The position numbers and the translations under genes are program-made. Positions 37,438 through 46,312 of a stretch of DNA of 55,358 nucleotides are shown one piece after another. Below the pieces are notes generated by a model. The model made no database searches. It was given only the letters and a program-made list of their open reading frames with translations, and was not told where the DNA came from. Source of the DNA: Pseudanabaena mucicola FACHB-723 (lineage in GTDB: Bacteria; Cyanobacteriota; Cyanobacteriia; Pseudanabaenales; Pseudanabaenaceae); NCBI RefSeq assembly GCF_014696385.1, contig NZ_JACJQB010000024.1:1-55358 (forward strand), read 5' to 3'. Each line of letters opens with the position of its first letter. Position 1 is the stretch's first letter.

Positions 37438-39138
37438 ATGCTTAACCGTTACGATCGCACAAAGCAGTTTTTTGGAAAAAAGCGGCTAAAAACGGCTTTG
37501 TCCAAAATTTTATTAGTAATCACCGCGATCGCCATGACGCTCTTGCTGGCAAGCAATCAAAGTGCTTGGGGGCAAGCGGAACTTTTAAGATTTAATTGGT
37601 TGGTCACAAACAATAACAGCACCAATAATAGCAAAGTAGACACGATTGACCATGCAGCGGTCAGTCTGGATGGCTATCAGTTATTTATTTTGGCTGCGCC
37701 GACAACTAATCAGCGCTTCCCCCTAGAACAAAGAGTTAAGGGCATTGAAGATGAGCTGCATTACTTCGCCAATAGTAATTTTGATGCCAATACCCTGCAA
37801 GTTACGACCAGCATTGATCAGCAAAGCAATCAACCTGTGATCTCCATTAATGATCGCTATTTGATGACAGTGACGAATATGGATGCTCAACTGCAAGGGC
37901 GAGATCCTCAAGGTTGGGCTACTCAATTAACTCAGATTCTCCGTGATGCTTTGCTCAGAGCCAAACAGGAGCGCCAACCCCCATTTTTAATTAATCGGGG
38001 TTTGATTGCGGCAGGAATTGCGATCGCAATGTTTATCGGAATGCACCTGATTAGTCGCTGGAAAAGGCGTTTGAAGGCGCAACAGGAAAATATCGAGTCG
38101 CAAATTCAAGAAGACGCACCGCCCTACCTTGATGCTGTGCCTGTGGTGGATTTGGAAAAGCAACTACATCAAAAACAACGCGCTAATCTGAGGGACTTAC
38201 AACGCAGGGTATTACAAATCGCCTATCTGATCATTTTAGGTGGCGGCGGATTTATCATTTTAGGACTATTTCCCTATAGTCGTTGGTTACAAGCTTTCTT
38301 GCTATCGACACCACTACAAGTTGTTGCGATCGCCTTTGGGACATATTTATTAATTCGGGTTAGCAATTTATTAATCGATCGCTTTTCAGGATTTCTCAAG
38401 GCGCGAGATTTTGCGATGTTAAAGCCCTATCAAAGACTAGATTTGCGGGTATCGACGGTTTCACGAGTCCTCAAAAATGTCACCGATATCGTATTAGTCG
38501 GCTTAGCCACCCTAGCCATTCTCGCGGCGATCGGCTTTGACCTAGTGCCACTACTAGCTGGTGCAGGGATTGTCGGTTTAGCGATTTCCTTTGCCGCACA
38601 GGGTTTAATCAAGGACGTAATTAATGGATTTCTGATCATTTTTGAAGATCAATATGCGGTCGGTGATGTGATTGTCTTGGGTGAATTAGGTGGACTCGTT
38701 GAAAATATGAATCTCCGCATCACCCAAATCCGTAACAATGAGGGGCAGTTAATTACCATTCCCAATAGTTCCATTACCATCGTCCAAAATCTATCAAAGG
38801 ACTGGGCGAGAGTAGATTTAAGCATTCGGGTTGCCTATGACACTAACCCCGATCATGCTTTAGATATCCTACGAAAATTAGCGCAAGAGATTTATCAAGA
38901 GCAGATTTGGCGAGCGAAAATTATTGAACCACCTGAAGTCCTTGGCATTGATGATTTACAACACTCAGGCATGTTGATTCGGACTTGGATTAAAACCCAA
39001 CCTTTACAGCAATGGGCTGTTGCCAGAGAATTTCGCCGCCGCCTCAAGTTGGTGATGGAGCAAGAGGGAATTGCGATCGGTATTCCTCAACAGTCTTTGT
39101 TGCTAGAAAACACTCTTACGCTCGATTCTGAAAAATAG
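37438..39138 (+). CDS. MscS-family mechanosensitive channel with periplasmic N-domain
   Basis: 566 aa. A signal-anchor or signal peptide (about 22-45) is followed by a periplasmic domain of roughly 140 residues, a helix near 185-203, a cytoplasmic linker, two or three more helices (about 258-320), then the pore helix LLAGAGIVGLAISFAAQG and the MscS beta domain (DQYAVGDVIVLGELGGLVENMNLR broken by conserved Gly), and a C-terminal alpha/beta part. It releases solutes on hypo-osmotic shock. It sits 16 bases before a second MscS gene. Confidence 0.9.
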   Translation: MLNRYDRTKQFFGKKRLKTALSKILLVITAIAMTLLLASNQSAWGQAELLRFNWLVTNNNSTNNSKVDTIDHAAVSLDGYQLFILAAPTTNQRFPLEQRVKGIEDELHYFANSNFDANTLQVTTSIDQQSNQPVISINDRYLMTVTNMDAQLQGRDPQGWATQLTQILRDALLRAKQERQPPFLINRGLIAAGIAIAMFIGMHLISRWKRRLKAQQENIESQIQEDAPPYLDAVPVVDLEKQLHQKQRANLRDLQRRVLQIAYLIILGGGGFIILGLFPYSRWLQAFLLSTPLQVVAIAFGTYLLIRVSNLLIDRFSGFLKARDFAMLKPYQRLDLRVSTVSRVLKNVTDIVLVGLATLAILAAIGFDLVPLLAGAGIVGLAISFAAQGLIKDVINGFLIIFEDQYAVGDVIVLGELGGLVENMNLRITQIRNNEGQLITIPNSSITIVQNLSKDWARVDLSIRVAYDTNPDHALDILRKLAQEIYQEQIWRAKIIEPPEVLGIDDLQHSGMLIRTWIKTQPLQQWAVAREFRRRLKLVMEQEGIAIGIPQQSLLLENTLTLDSEK

Positions 39139-39154
39139 CAAATATAGCGACAAA

Positions 39155-40309
39155 ATGATCATTTTATCAATTGTAATTATCGTCGGTACGATCGCCATTG
39201 CTTGGGGTTTGGGAATGTTGCGGCGGTACTTATCACGCGCACTCAAACAAAATTTAGCAGGTACAGAACGTGAGTCGATTACCAAAGGACTCGATATATT
39301 TTTGACAGTGCTTGTATCGATTGCTCGTATATCCATTTGGATTGCTGCCATTCTCTATATTGCCGATCTCTTTACCGAATCCCGTGCTATCAGTCAACAA
39401 ATTCGTGATCTCTTAGGAGCTAGTTTTAATTCTCCAATCTTGACCCTTGGTAAAAGCTCCTATTCAATCATCAATCTATCGATTTTAGGTGCATTGCTAT
39501 TTGGCTTAATCCTTCTGGTTAGAGCAATTATCGATATCTTTAAAGATCGTGTACTGAGCATTGCGGGGCTGAATCGTGGCGCACAGGAAGCGATCGCCGT
39601 AATCGTTCAGTACACCTTAATCTTTATTGGCACATTGGTTTTATTGCAAATTTGGGGGCTAGACCTAAGCTCGCTCACAATTTTGGCTAGTGCGCTGAGT
39701 ATTGGTTTAGGTATTGGCTTACAGAATATTGCCAAAAACTTTGGCAGTGGCTTAATTCTGGTGTTTGAGCGCCCGATTCAAGTCGGAGATTTTATCGAGG
39801 TGGGAGATTTACATGGAACTGTAGAAAGAATTGGGGCAAGAAGTACAGAGATTCGCACCTTAGATCGCGTTTCTATTATTGTGCCGAATTCGCGATTTCT
39901 CGATAGCGAAGTAATTAATTGGAGTCATAGCAATCCTATCTCGCGGCTACATTTACCCTTGGGCGTTGCCTATGGCTCTGATCCCCAACATGTACGAACA
40001 GTGTTAATAGAAGCTGCGAGAAGTCATCCTAAAGTATTAGCATCTCCTGATCCCAGCTTATTGTTTAAAGGGTTTGGAGATAGTTCCTTAGATTTTGAAT
40101 TGTTAGTTTGGACAGCAGAACCAGACAAACAGTTTTTACTCAAAAGTGATTTATATTTTTTAATCTATGAAGTTCTTAACCAAAATCAAATCGAAATCCC
40201 TTTTCCACAGCGCGATCTCCATTTGAGATCGGGCAAGATAGAATTATCATCCCAATTAGAGTCAGCTTTGATTGGGCTAGCTGATCAGCTTTCATCAAAT
40301 GTCAAGTAA
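39155..40309 (+). CDS. MscS-family mechanosensitive channel, short form
   Basis: 384 aa without the large periplasmic domain of its upstream neighbour. Helices at about 1-20, 48-70, 105-130 and 145-170 precede the pore helix (LASALSIGLGIGLQNIAKNFGSG) split by conserved Gly/Ala, then the beta domain (RPIQVGDFIEVGDLHGTVERIG). The two adjacent paralogues may form separate or mixed channels. A hairpin follows directly after the stop. Confidence 0.9.
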   Translation: MIILSIVIIVGTIAIAWGLGMLRRYLSRALKQNLAGTERESITKGLDIFLTVLVSIARISIWIAAILYIADLFTESRAISQQIRDLLGASFNSPILTLGKSSYSIINLSILGALLFGLILLVRAIIDIFKDRVLSIAGLNRGAQEAIAVIVQYTLIFIGTLVLLQIWGLDLSSLTILASALSIGLGIGLQNIAKNFGSGLILVFERPIQVGDFIEVGDLHGTVERIGARSTEIRTLDRVSIIVPNSRFLDSEVINWSHSNPISRLHLPLGVAYGSDPQHVRTVLIEAARSHPKVLASPDPSLLFKGFGDSSLDFELLVWTAEPDKQFLLKSDLYFLIYEVLNQNQIEIPFPQRDLHLRSGKIELSSQLESALIGLADQLSSNVK

Positions 40310-40335
40310 GGCGACGCTTTGCATCGCCTTACTTG
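40303..40335. terminator. Hairpin between convergent mscS and vWA genes
   Basis: CAAGTAAGGCGA at 40303-40314 pairs perfectly with 40324-40335 around CGCTTTGCA. It begins inside the last codons of the MscS gene and ends five bases before the vWA gene stop. Likely a bidirectional terminator. Confidence 0.7.
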
Positions 40336-40339
40336 ATGC

Positions 40340-41113
40340 TTAATTACCAAATCCGCCCAAAGAGTTAAAGTTAGCAGCACTCTGACTTGCCCGCATCGCC
40401 GACTGTGAGAATACTTGGAAAGCCTTACGAATTTCGCCATCACTGTTCGCAGGCGTGAGAATCCATTCATCCCGAATGCCCATTTCTTTAAAAACTTGAC
40501 GAAAATCCGTCGAACCATCATCAATGCCCATCGCCGCAATTACATGATTTTCCATCCGCAACATATCATGGGCGATCGCAGCTACATCTTTTGCCCCATG
40601 GCGCAGCGAATGGCAATCATCACCGTCGGTAATAATCAGCGTCACGGTACGCACTGGCACACCATTATCCGAGAATTCTTGAGCCTTAGCTAAAACTGTT
40701 CCCAATAGCACCACCGTTTGATCATAGAGCGGTGTACCTTGATTGGGGTTGTAGTTTTTGCCATCCATTCTGATTGCCTGTGCGATCGGGCAGTAGGGAT
40801 AAAGAATATTTCCATTCAAGTAACGATTGTGAATGAGAATGTTATCCTGCTGCTGCGAAGAGGCTAAAGCATCAATTACGGAGTTGTGTCCACCACGCAC
40901 TGCCTGAGCATTACCAGCGTACTGAATCGAGCCAGAGTCATCGGGCATAATTGTCACTAGTACAACTTCACTAGCCATCACATCATCAACATGAATGCCA
41001 AGCCCTGCTTGGATTTGTGCGCCGAGGTCATAAACGGTAAGTGCTTGTAAAGATTCATTGGAAAGGGTTCCATCATCTAAAGCAGATTGAAAGAGATCGT
41101 TGATGTTAGTCAT
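40340..41113 (-). CDS. vWA-domain protein, TerY-like
   Basis: About 257 aa. The start is taken at ATG 41113 (MTNINDLFQSAL) because upstream sequence belongs to a repeat element. The domain has a metal-adhesion site: DDSGS near residue 57, Thr of the GTPLYDQ loop, and Asp in IITDGDD. It has no signal peptide, so it is cytoplasmic. With the PP2C phosphatase and zinc-ribbon kinase in the same run it forms the three parts of the TerY-P triad known from tellurite/stress gene neighbourhoods. Its likely role is a scaffold or switch whose metal-dependent binding is set by phosphorylation; that is an inference. Confidence 0.72.
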   Translation of the reverse strand: MTNINDLFQSALDDGTLSNESLQALTVYDLGAQIQAGLGIHVDDVMASEVVLVTIMPDDSGSIQYAGNAQAVRGGHNSVIDALASSQQQDNILIHNRYLNGNILYPYCPIAQAIRMDGKNYNPNQGTPLYDQTVVLLGTVLAKAQEFSDNGVPVRTVTLIITDGDDCHSLRHGAKDVAAIAHDMLRMENHVIAAMGIDDGSTDFRQVFKEMGIRDEWILTPANSDGEIRKAFQVFSQSAMRASQSAANFNSLGGFGN

Positions 41114-41147
41114 GGTGATTGGTGATATGAATTTGATTTGTAGATCT

Positions 41148-41220
41148 GTAGGGGTTGAGCATTTGCGCCACAATTTTGAACACATCACAGAAATTTCAAT
41201 TCGCAAATGCTCAACCCTCT
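41148..41220 (+). repeat. MITE-like element, copy A
   Basis: Begins GTAGGGG and has perfect 16-bp arms at 41152-41167 and 41202-41217 around a 34-base centre. It shares GTAGGGG, AGCATTT and CCACAA at the same spacing with copy B (41262-41330), which is in the opposite orientation. It lies just upstream of the vWA start. No coding capacity. Confidence 0.7.
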
Positions 41221-41261
41221 CTGCTTTTCACGAATAAATTGTCCCTGCGTTGTGAGGTTTA

Positions 41262-41330
41262 GGGCATAGCATTCCCAAATTGAGATTATCTAAAAATTAG
41301 GGAGTTGTGGTGGAAATGCTATGCCCCTAC
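41262..41330 (-). repeat. MITE-like element, copy B
   Basis: Read on the minus strand it begins GTAGGGG at 41330 and has perfect 12-bp arms (41262-41273 with 41315-41326). Inner sequence is diverged from copy A while the outer 30 bases agree, which is typical of old non-autonomous elements. Confidence 0.68.
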
Positions 41331-41342
41331 GGGAGGGAATAA

Positions 41343-41504
41343 TTATGAAGATAACAGGCGCTCAAAAAATCCTTTTTTCGATTGAATAGTTTCCAAATAT
41401 TCTCGTAGCAAACGTTCAATCAATTCTGAACTGGTGGTATTTTCTTTCGCAAGAATTGCTATGAGATATTTTTCTGTTTCATAGTCCAAATTGATGCTGA
41501 TCAT
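41343..41504 (-). CDS. 53-aa ribbon-helix-helix-like protein
   Basis: A short frame starting ATG 41504, MISINLDYETEKYLIAIL, with a strand-helix-helix layout (ISINLD, then two helices ending RLLREYLETI) as in CopG/Arc-type DNA-binding proteins and antitoxins. Composition and spacing (27 bases from the upstream gene) suggest that it is real and co-transcribed with the cysteine hydrolase. It could be an autoregulator of the island or the remains of an antitoxin. No partner toxin is adjacent. Confidence 0.5.
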   Translation of the reverse strand: MISINLDYETEKYLIAILAKENTTSSELIERLLREYLETIQSKKGFFERLLSS

Positions 41505-41531
41505 GGGATTTACCTCGTATTAGCTGTCAGT

Positions 41532-42584
41532 TTAAGCAAGATTGAGATCTGTCCAAGTTTCCATCGCATCAGTGGATTTGACCAAGTGCATACCCGCATC
41601 AGCAAATCTCTTAAATGCGGCATCGGCTTGATCGGTGTAATCGACGACATTCGGAACCACCACAGGCGAAGTGCAATCTTCCAGCAGATAGACTTTCTTG
41701 GCAAGTTTAGGATCGTGCGCCAAAATCTCGCTGAGCAAATCTTGAATTGTCCATGCGACACAATGGCTCTTAGCTTGTCCTGCAATGATCACGGCATCAA
41801 ATTCCAGTAACCTTTGCAAGAAGCGTGTATTCTTCTGCGCGATCGGTCTACCATCGGCTCCATCCATGACTTCAGGACGCAATACGGAATAATTTTCGGT
41901 GAGAGGATTGCCGCCTTTAATCTCAAAGTTAGTCTGACTGTGCCTTGCAATATTGTGAAAGAACATCGCTTCCTCGACGGAAGAAACTAGCGCGTGACCG
42001 ATACCGCCGAGCATGGAGTGATATGCCCATACTGTTAAGGGAAACTTACCTTCATCGCTAAGCTTCTGCACATAGTGCAATGCGTGACGCTGGATTGCCA
42101 TGTAGTTACCTTTAGCGAGACTATAGGCGATCGCAGGATTTACTTTCCACTTACCCTGCTGCACATCTTCTAAAGTAATGGAAGTAGCATTAGGAATGGG
42201 ATGTTCACCTGCATCATTCACCCAAAAGATGGGATGGAAAATCTGCATGGCAGTGTGAGTATCCATCGTGGGCGCAATCTCGCTGATGTGGTGCAAGTTA
42301 CGATAGATAAACTCGCACAGCCGCACATTGTCTTCGATCGCACCAGTCCCAGACCGCCCACCGACAAATAGCTCATGGTCAGGAATACAAAAGGTATTCT
42401 GCACATCGATCGCCATCAAACAAATTTTCTTACGATCCTTTGCGGCAGGCGTAATACCATGTTGTTTAGCCCATGCTTCGGCTTGGTTAGCACGATCTTG
42501 GTAAGGAACGCGCCAGACTGATCCGACCATGTGGCGATCGAAAAATGCAGGAATAGGAAGTTGGGTTTGAATTTGAGTAGTCAT
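41532..42584 (-). CDS. Isochorismatase-superfamily cysteine hydrolase (nicotinamidase-like)
   Basis: A 350-aa enzyme, longer than simple nicotinamidases (about 200 aa) because of an N-terminal extension of about 50 residues and insertions. Catalytic Asp is in [12 protein letters not shown] (near residue 60) and the nucleophile Cys in [12 protein letters not shown]. Metal-ligand-like His residues appear in [14 protein letters not shown]. In this context, beside an ADP-ribosylglycohydrolase and an NrtR-type regulator, hydrolysis of nicotinamide or a related amide in NAD salvage is plausible, but the substrate is not shown by the sequence. Confidence 0.75.
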   Translation of the reverse strand: MTTQIQTQLPIPAFFDRHMVGSVWRVPYQDRANQAEAWAKQHGITPAAKDRKKICLMAIDVQNTFCIPDHELFVGGRSGTGAIEDNVRLCEFIYRNLHHISEIAPTMDTHTAMQIFHPIFWVNDAGEHPIPNATSITLEDVQQGKWKVNPAIAYSLAKGNYMAIQRHALHYVQKLSDEGKFPLTVWAYHSMLGGIGHALVSSVEEAMFFHNIARHSQTNFEIKGGNPLTENYSVLRPEVMDGADGRPIAQKNTRFLQRLLEFDAVIIAGQAKSHCVAWTIQDLLSEILAHDPKLAKKVYLLEDCTSPVVVPNVVDYTDQADAAFKRFADAGMHLVKSTDAMETWTDLNLA

Positions 42585-42603
42585 TTTTTTAGTCTCCTAG
42601 TAT

Positions 42604-44469
42604 TTAAGCTAATTGCAACTGCAAAATCTTTTGGGAATGAATTACATAAATTCCCTGTGAACCAACAATGAGAGAACAGCCACTATCAACATAAGGTTCA
42701 GTTTCGGAAAAGGTTTTCGTAATCATAATCTGTCCATTGTTTACCTCAACTCTAGCGATACCTTCATCGGTGGGAACGAATAGCCAATTTGCGATCGCAA
42801 AATGACCATGCAAATTCGTTAACCACGGAATATCACCTTTTTGACCTGTGAGAGTTGCCACTAGCTCACCAGTTGGACGCAATGCAGACACTCGATGGAT
42901 GATTTTACCTTGCTCTTGGGTGATGGTAAAAAACCAGCAGAGATGATCGCTAAAGATACAATTTGCATCAATGAGTTCTCCTTGAATTGGGGGGATATTT
43001 GTGCGATCGCAAATCCCAGCACGTTTAGCATCAAAGGTAAAAGCGACACTGATTGCACCTGCCCGATAGAAGCCGAAGCCGAAAGTCTCACCAATCCAGA
43101 ATTGCGTTTGTCCTTCGAGAATATTGCCAATATATTCATTACCTAGATTGCCATCGCGGAATAATTGACCTTGATCAATCCAATAACGCGAGAAGGAATT
43201 AGCTCGGATTAGCTCGGCGGCGATCGCTTGCGGTGGTTGTTCTTGCGTGAGAGTAATTGCTTTACCTTGCTTGGTAACGATTGTGGACTTACCAAAGATA
43301 GCGAATTGAGTATTAGCATCGAGTTCTCCTGATAATAAAACTGTATTATCTTTACGTTTGAATTCGTGGTTAACGTGATAGAGATAATAGAGAGAATTGT
43401 TTTGTAAAGCGACTTGCAGAATTACGCCTTCGGTTTGGAATATATGAATAACTTTACAGGGGTTGCCCTCACCCCCTGCCCCTCTCCCAGAGGTAGAGAG
43501 GGGAAACGCGATTAAAGGTCTGCAAATTGGGCAAGTAGTTCTTAAATGTTCGATTCCACATTGATTACATTTTGTCCAACGCATTGATTCGAGCAATGGC
43601 TTGGGGAAATCTCCACGCCAGTCTTTCTCAAAGCAGTTATGGAAATGTTGCAATAAATCATCGGATAGAACTTGGTAAGGAATTGCGGGTTTAGGATAGC
43701 GGACATCAGGATGAAAAATCGTAATTCTTTGCAGTGGTCTGGCACTGTGTGGTATTTGGGGCGCTTGAGATTTCGGCTTATATACGCCGCCATAGGGATC
43801 GACGTAGAGGAGGCTCTGCATCAACATCACGGTGAAGGCATACCAATCGGATTCGGGATTATGGGGGCTGGTGAGAATTGGTTGATTGGCATTGCGATCG
43901 CAAAGTATCGGATCAACAAACCTTGCCGTAAATACCTGACAGGGAAACTGTCCAAATTGAAAGGAATCGGCATCAATTAAATAAACTTGATTTTGAGCAA
44001 TCAGTAAATTCAAATCATTGAAGTCGCCAATCGTCACATTTGCGTGATGAATTTGGAGAACCGATTCATGTAAGTCCTTAAATAAATTGGTTACAGACTG
44101 CTGTGAGATGGCGTTAGTTTGGCGATAATTGCGATCGCTATATTTCAATAAGGTCCCCGTATTCTGCAAAAAAGGCATTGCATAGCCAAGAATATTCACT
44201 CCTTGCTTATCCGTCGCCAAAGTTTCAGGCTTGATTACTCTAGTTGGCAAATTTTGAGGGAAAACCCGCAGTTTTTGCTGATGCAATGCGACTCTTGCCA
44301 TTGCTGCCTGTTGCTCTCGGGGAAGCATTTGGTAATCAGGATGATCGGCAGTTTTGAATAGTTTAAGAACCTGACCATTCTTTAAGTCATAGACATCTGC
44401 TTCGCCACCTTTGCCGATCGCATTTTTAGGATTAAGCTTAATTCGCTTTTGATTGAGATAGACTTCCAT
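42604..44469 (-). CDS. TerY-P-type protein kinase with zinc ribbon and C-terminal beta-rich domain
   Basis: About 621 aa from ATG 44469. The kinase lobe has IGKGGEADVYDL (near 18-29), the Lys of VLKLFK, catalytic loop IGDFNDLNLLI (near 147-157) and LIDADSFQF in place of DFG, as in the TerY-P kinase group. A Cys4 zinc ribbon follows at about 302-320 (CNQC ... CPIC). The last 290 residues form a beta-rich, propeller-like domain. Between the ribbon and that domain lies a Gly/Ser-rich stretch coded by an inserted palindromic repeat (43459-43504). Its start overlaps the ADP-ribosylglycohydrolase end by 32 bases, so the two are translationally coupled. Confidence 0.78.
   Translation of the reverse strand: MEVYLNQKRIKLNPKNAIGKGGEADVYDLKNGQVLKLFKTADHPDYQMLPREQQAAMARVALHQQKLRVFPQNLPTRVIKPETLATDKQGVNILGYAMPFLQNTGTLLKYSDRNYRQTNAISQQSVTNLFKDLHESVLQIHHANVTIGDFNDLNLLIAQNQVYLIDADSFQFGQFPCQVFTARFVDPILCDRNANQPILTSPHNPESDWYAFTVMLMQSLLYVDPYGGVYKPKSQAPQIPHSARPLQRITIFHPDVRYPKPAIPYQVLSDDLLQHFHNCFEKDWRGDFPKPLLESMRWTKCNQCGIEHLRTTCPICRPLIAFPLSTSGRGAGGEGNPCKVIHIFQTEGVILQVALQNNSLYYLYHVNHEFKRKDNTVLLSGELDANTQFAIFGKSTIVTKQGKAITLTQEQPPQAIAAELIRANSFSRYWIDQGQLFRDGNLGNEYIGNILEGQTQFWIGETFGFGFYRAGAISVAFTFDAKRAGICDRTNIPPIQGELIDANCIFSDHLCWFFTITQEQGKIIHRVSALRPTGELVATLTGQKGDIPWLTNLHGHFAIANWLFVPTDEGIARVEVNNGQIMITKTFSETEPYVDSGCSLIVGSQGIYVIHSQKILQLQLA
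43459..43504 (-). repeat. Palindromic repeat inserted in frame in the kinase gene
   Basis: CCCCTCTC at 43479-43486 pairs with GAGAGGGG at 43496-43503, next to a C-rich block (43465-43482). This text matches the dispersed cyanobacterial repeat containing CCCTCACCCCCTGCCCCTCT. Here it is coding, giving the residues PLSTSGRGAGGEG on the kinase frame without breaking it. Confidence 0.7.
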
Positions 44470-45220
44470 AAAATTTCTCCACAACTGCACGCATATTGTT
44501 ATCGAGATAGCTCAAAGCTTTAGCTGCGATATCTTCAGGAACACCACCATAAAAGGCTTCCGCAATGCCGCCTGTGATGCAAGCGAGGGTATCGCTATCA
44601 CCACCCAGAGAAATCGCATTCCGAATCGCATCTTCAAAATCCGTTGATTCAAGAAAAGCGATAATTGCTTCAGGAACAGTTTCTTGGCAGGATTCGTTAA
44701 ATTTGTAAACGGGTCGAATTTCATCAACAGTGCGATTCAGGTCATAGTTAAAAGATTTTGCGATCGCAGATTTAATCTGTTCCTTACTCTGACCCGTTCG
44801 CGCCAGATAAATCGCGACAGCCGTTGCTTGCGCTCCCTTAATTCCTTCAGGATGATTATGGGTGACTTCCGCCGATCGCTTAGCTTCATTCATGACCGTA
44901 TCCCAATCATCATAGACAAATCCAATTGAACTAACTCGCATCGCGGAGCCATTACCCCAGCTATTGTATGGTTCTATACTTTCAAATCTGATCCATTGAG
45001 CGAATCGCCCACCATAGCCGCGATTGGGATATTTACGAGCATAGTTTTTGATGTATTCTGCATAATTACCTTGATTCATCAAGCAATCAGCCACCGCCAC
45101 AGTCAAAACCGTATCATCCGTAAAATCACATGCTCCACCAAAAAGAGGGAAGTCTTTTGAACAATGATTATTAAACTCATAAATAGAACCGACGACATCA
45201 CCGACAATTGCGCCTAACAT
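44438..45220 (-). CDS. ADP-ribosylglycohydrolase (DraG/ARH family)
   Basis: A 260-aa all-helical hydrolase that removes ADP-ribose from proteins or small molecules using two magnesium ions. N-terminal MLGAIVGDVVGSIYE, metal site FTDDTVLT near residue 34 and the second site SLGGDSDTLACITGGIAEA near 206-224 are intact. Length fits the family. Its product ADP-ribose is a ligand and substrate of NrtR-type Nudix proteins such as the one divergent to this operon. It lies in the triad run and overlaps the kinase start. Confidence 0.88.
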   Translation of the reverse strand: MLGAIVGDVVGSIYEFNNHCSKDFPLFGGACDFTDDTVLTVAVADCLMNQGNYAEYIKNYARKYPNRGYGGRFAQWIRFESIEPYNSWGNGSAMRVSSIGFVYDDWDTVMNEAKRSAEVTHNHPEGIKGAQATAVAIYLARTGQSKEQIKSAIAKSFNYDLNRTVDEIRPVYKFNESCQETVPEAIIAFLESTDFEDAIRNAISLGGDSDTLACITGGIAEAFYGGVPEDIAAKALSYLDNNMRAVVEKFYGSLSQSKAN

Positions 45221-45247
45221 AGTTTTTCTCCTTTTTTGTTGAGTTTT

Positions 45248-45346
45248 GGCTATTAGCTGTTAGCTGCTAGCTATTTGAGTAATTGGTAATTGGTTAAAAT
45301 TTTTATGAACTAAAAGCTAATCGCTAATCGCTAACAGCTAAAAGCC
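45248..45346. repeat. Inverted TTAGC-rich repeat between PP2C and ADP-ribosylglycohydrolase genes
   Basis: GGCTATTAGCTGTTAGC at 45248-45264 pairs with 45330-45346 with one mismatch. Short internal units (GCTAATC, GCTAAC, TTAGCTG) repeat on both sides. The right arm covers the end of the PP2C coding region. It resembles AGCTAATnGC-type dispersed repeats in cyanobacteria and may reduce read-through between the two genes. Confidence 0.6.
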
Positions 45347-46202
45347 TTCTCAACACCACCAAACTCGTATCATCCGAAAGTACCCCCGATCGCTTTGTTA
45401 ACTCTTTTCGAGACCAATCAGGCTTTACTTCCTCACGATTAAGCATCGCTAACTTACGTCTGATGGCATCGGGATTTTTGAAGTAGCGGTCTTCCTGCCA
45501 AAATTGAGCGATATCTTCAACTGCAATCAAATCATCAATTCCATCAGTGGCAATTAGAAGCGAATCTAGTGCTGATGTCGGTAAATAATCGCGAATTTCA
45601 AAATTAATTGCTTCAGGTTGATATAAACCGTAGGCGAGATAAGGAGGAGCGTTATTAGGATAAGCAGGAATTTGTGTAAGTTTTCCATTGATGGCGATTG
45701 CACCATCACCCAGAGAAAAAGTGACTGTTTCACTAGGGGTGATTAATGCACCGATTATTGTAAATAACAAATAGTCATTCACAAATTCCATCGCCGACGC
45801 TGCATCACCATTGATGATCTCAACGAATTGCTTTAGATTCTGCAACAAATTTGTTTTCAGAACTTGCCAAAATTCAGGATCAGAGATGTCTGAGTTTGGG
45901 TTAAATAAATTTACGATCGCAGCAACCACTATCCGCGCACCGAGTTTTGCACCTACCTCGCTGTGCTTGCCACTACCGCAGCCATCACACACCACTGCGG
46001 CAATGAATTTATCGTTGATCTCAATCTGATAGGCATCCTGATTGTTTTTGCTAGCAAGAACATGATTCCGCCCGATGATCGCACCGCTTGCGTATTCAAA
46101 TTGATTTGCAAATTGATTTACTAAATCCTGATCACGGGAGTCAGAATTTTTTTGCGATCGCGTATCACAAATGCTAGCGAGAATATTTACTTGTCCTTGC
46201 AT
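45324..46202 (-). CDS. PP2C-family protein phosphatase
   Basis: A 292-aa metal-dependent Ser/Thr phosphatase. Metal ligands appear in AAVVCDGCGSGKHSEVGA (near 72-89), IATDGIDDLI (near 218) and the closing VLSDDTSLVVL. No membrane or sensor domain is attached. It is the first gene of the minus-strand island, presumably reversing the action of the zinc-ribbon kinase on the vWA protein as in TerY-P triads. Its start faces that of the Nudix regulator across 110 bases containing two palindromic sites. Confidence 0.87.
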   Translation of the reverse strand: MQGQVNILASICDTRSQKNSDSRDQDLVNQFANQFEYASGAIIGRNHVLASKNNQDAYQIEINDKFIAAVVCDGCGSGKHSEVGAKLGARIVVAAIVNLFNPNSDISDPEFWQVLKTNLLQNLKQFVEIINGDAASAMEFVNDYLLFTIIGALITPSETVTFSLGDGAIAINGKLTQIPAYPNNAPPYLAYGLYQPEAINFEIRDYLPTSALDSLLIATDGIDDLIAVEDIAQFWQEDRYFKNPDAIRRKLAMLNREEVKPDWSRKELTKRSGVLSDDTSLVVLRRLLAVSD

Positions 46203-46208
46203 CGCGAT

Positions 46209-46255
46209 ATAGTGTATAAACTACACAAACTACTATAGTGTTATTTTTACACTAT
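46209..46255. promoter_or_regulatory. Two palindromic 21-bp sites, putative NrtR operators
   Basis: Site 2 is perfect: ATAGTGT at 46235-46241, seven bases, ACACTAT at 46249-46255. Site 1 has the same left half at 46209-46215, the same seven-base spacer and a half-matching right half ACACAAA at 46223-46229. Centres are 26 bases apart. They lie between the divergent PP2C and Nudix regulator starts, where an autoregulating repressor would bind. NrtR factors are known to use 21-bp palindromes; the assignment to this protein is an inference. Confidence 0.6.
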
Positions 46256-46312
46256 GTCAATCCCTAATTGCAAAGTTTCTGCTATTCAGAAACTTTGCAT
46301 ACATGAAAACCT

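Noticed and set aside
41114-41206. Longer N-terminus for the vWA protein from an ATG at 41206
   Set aside because: The added residues are translated from the MITE-like copy A; ATG 41113 gives a sensible start.
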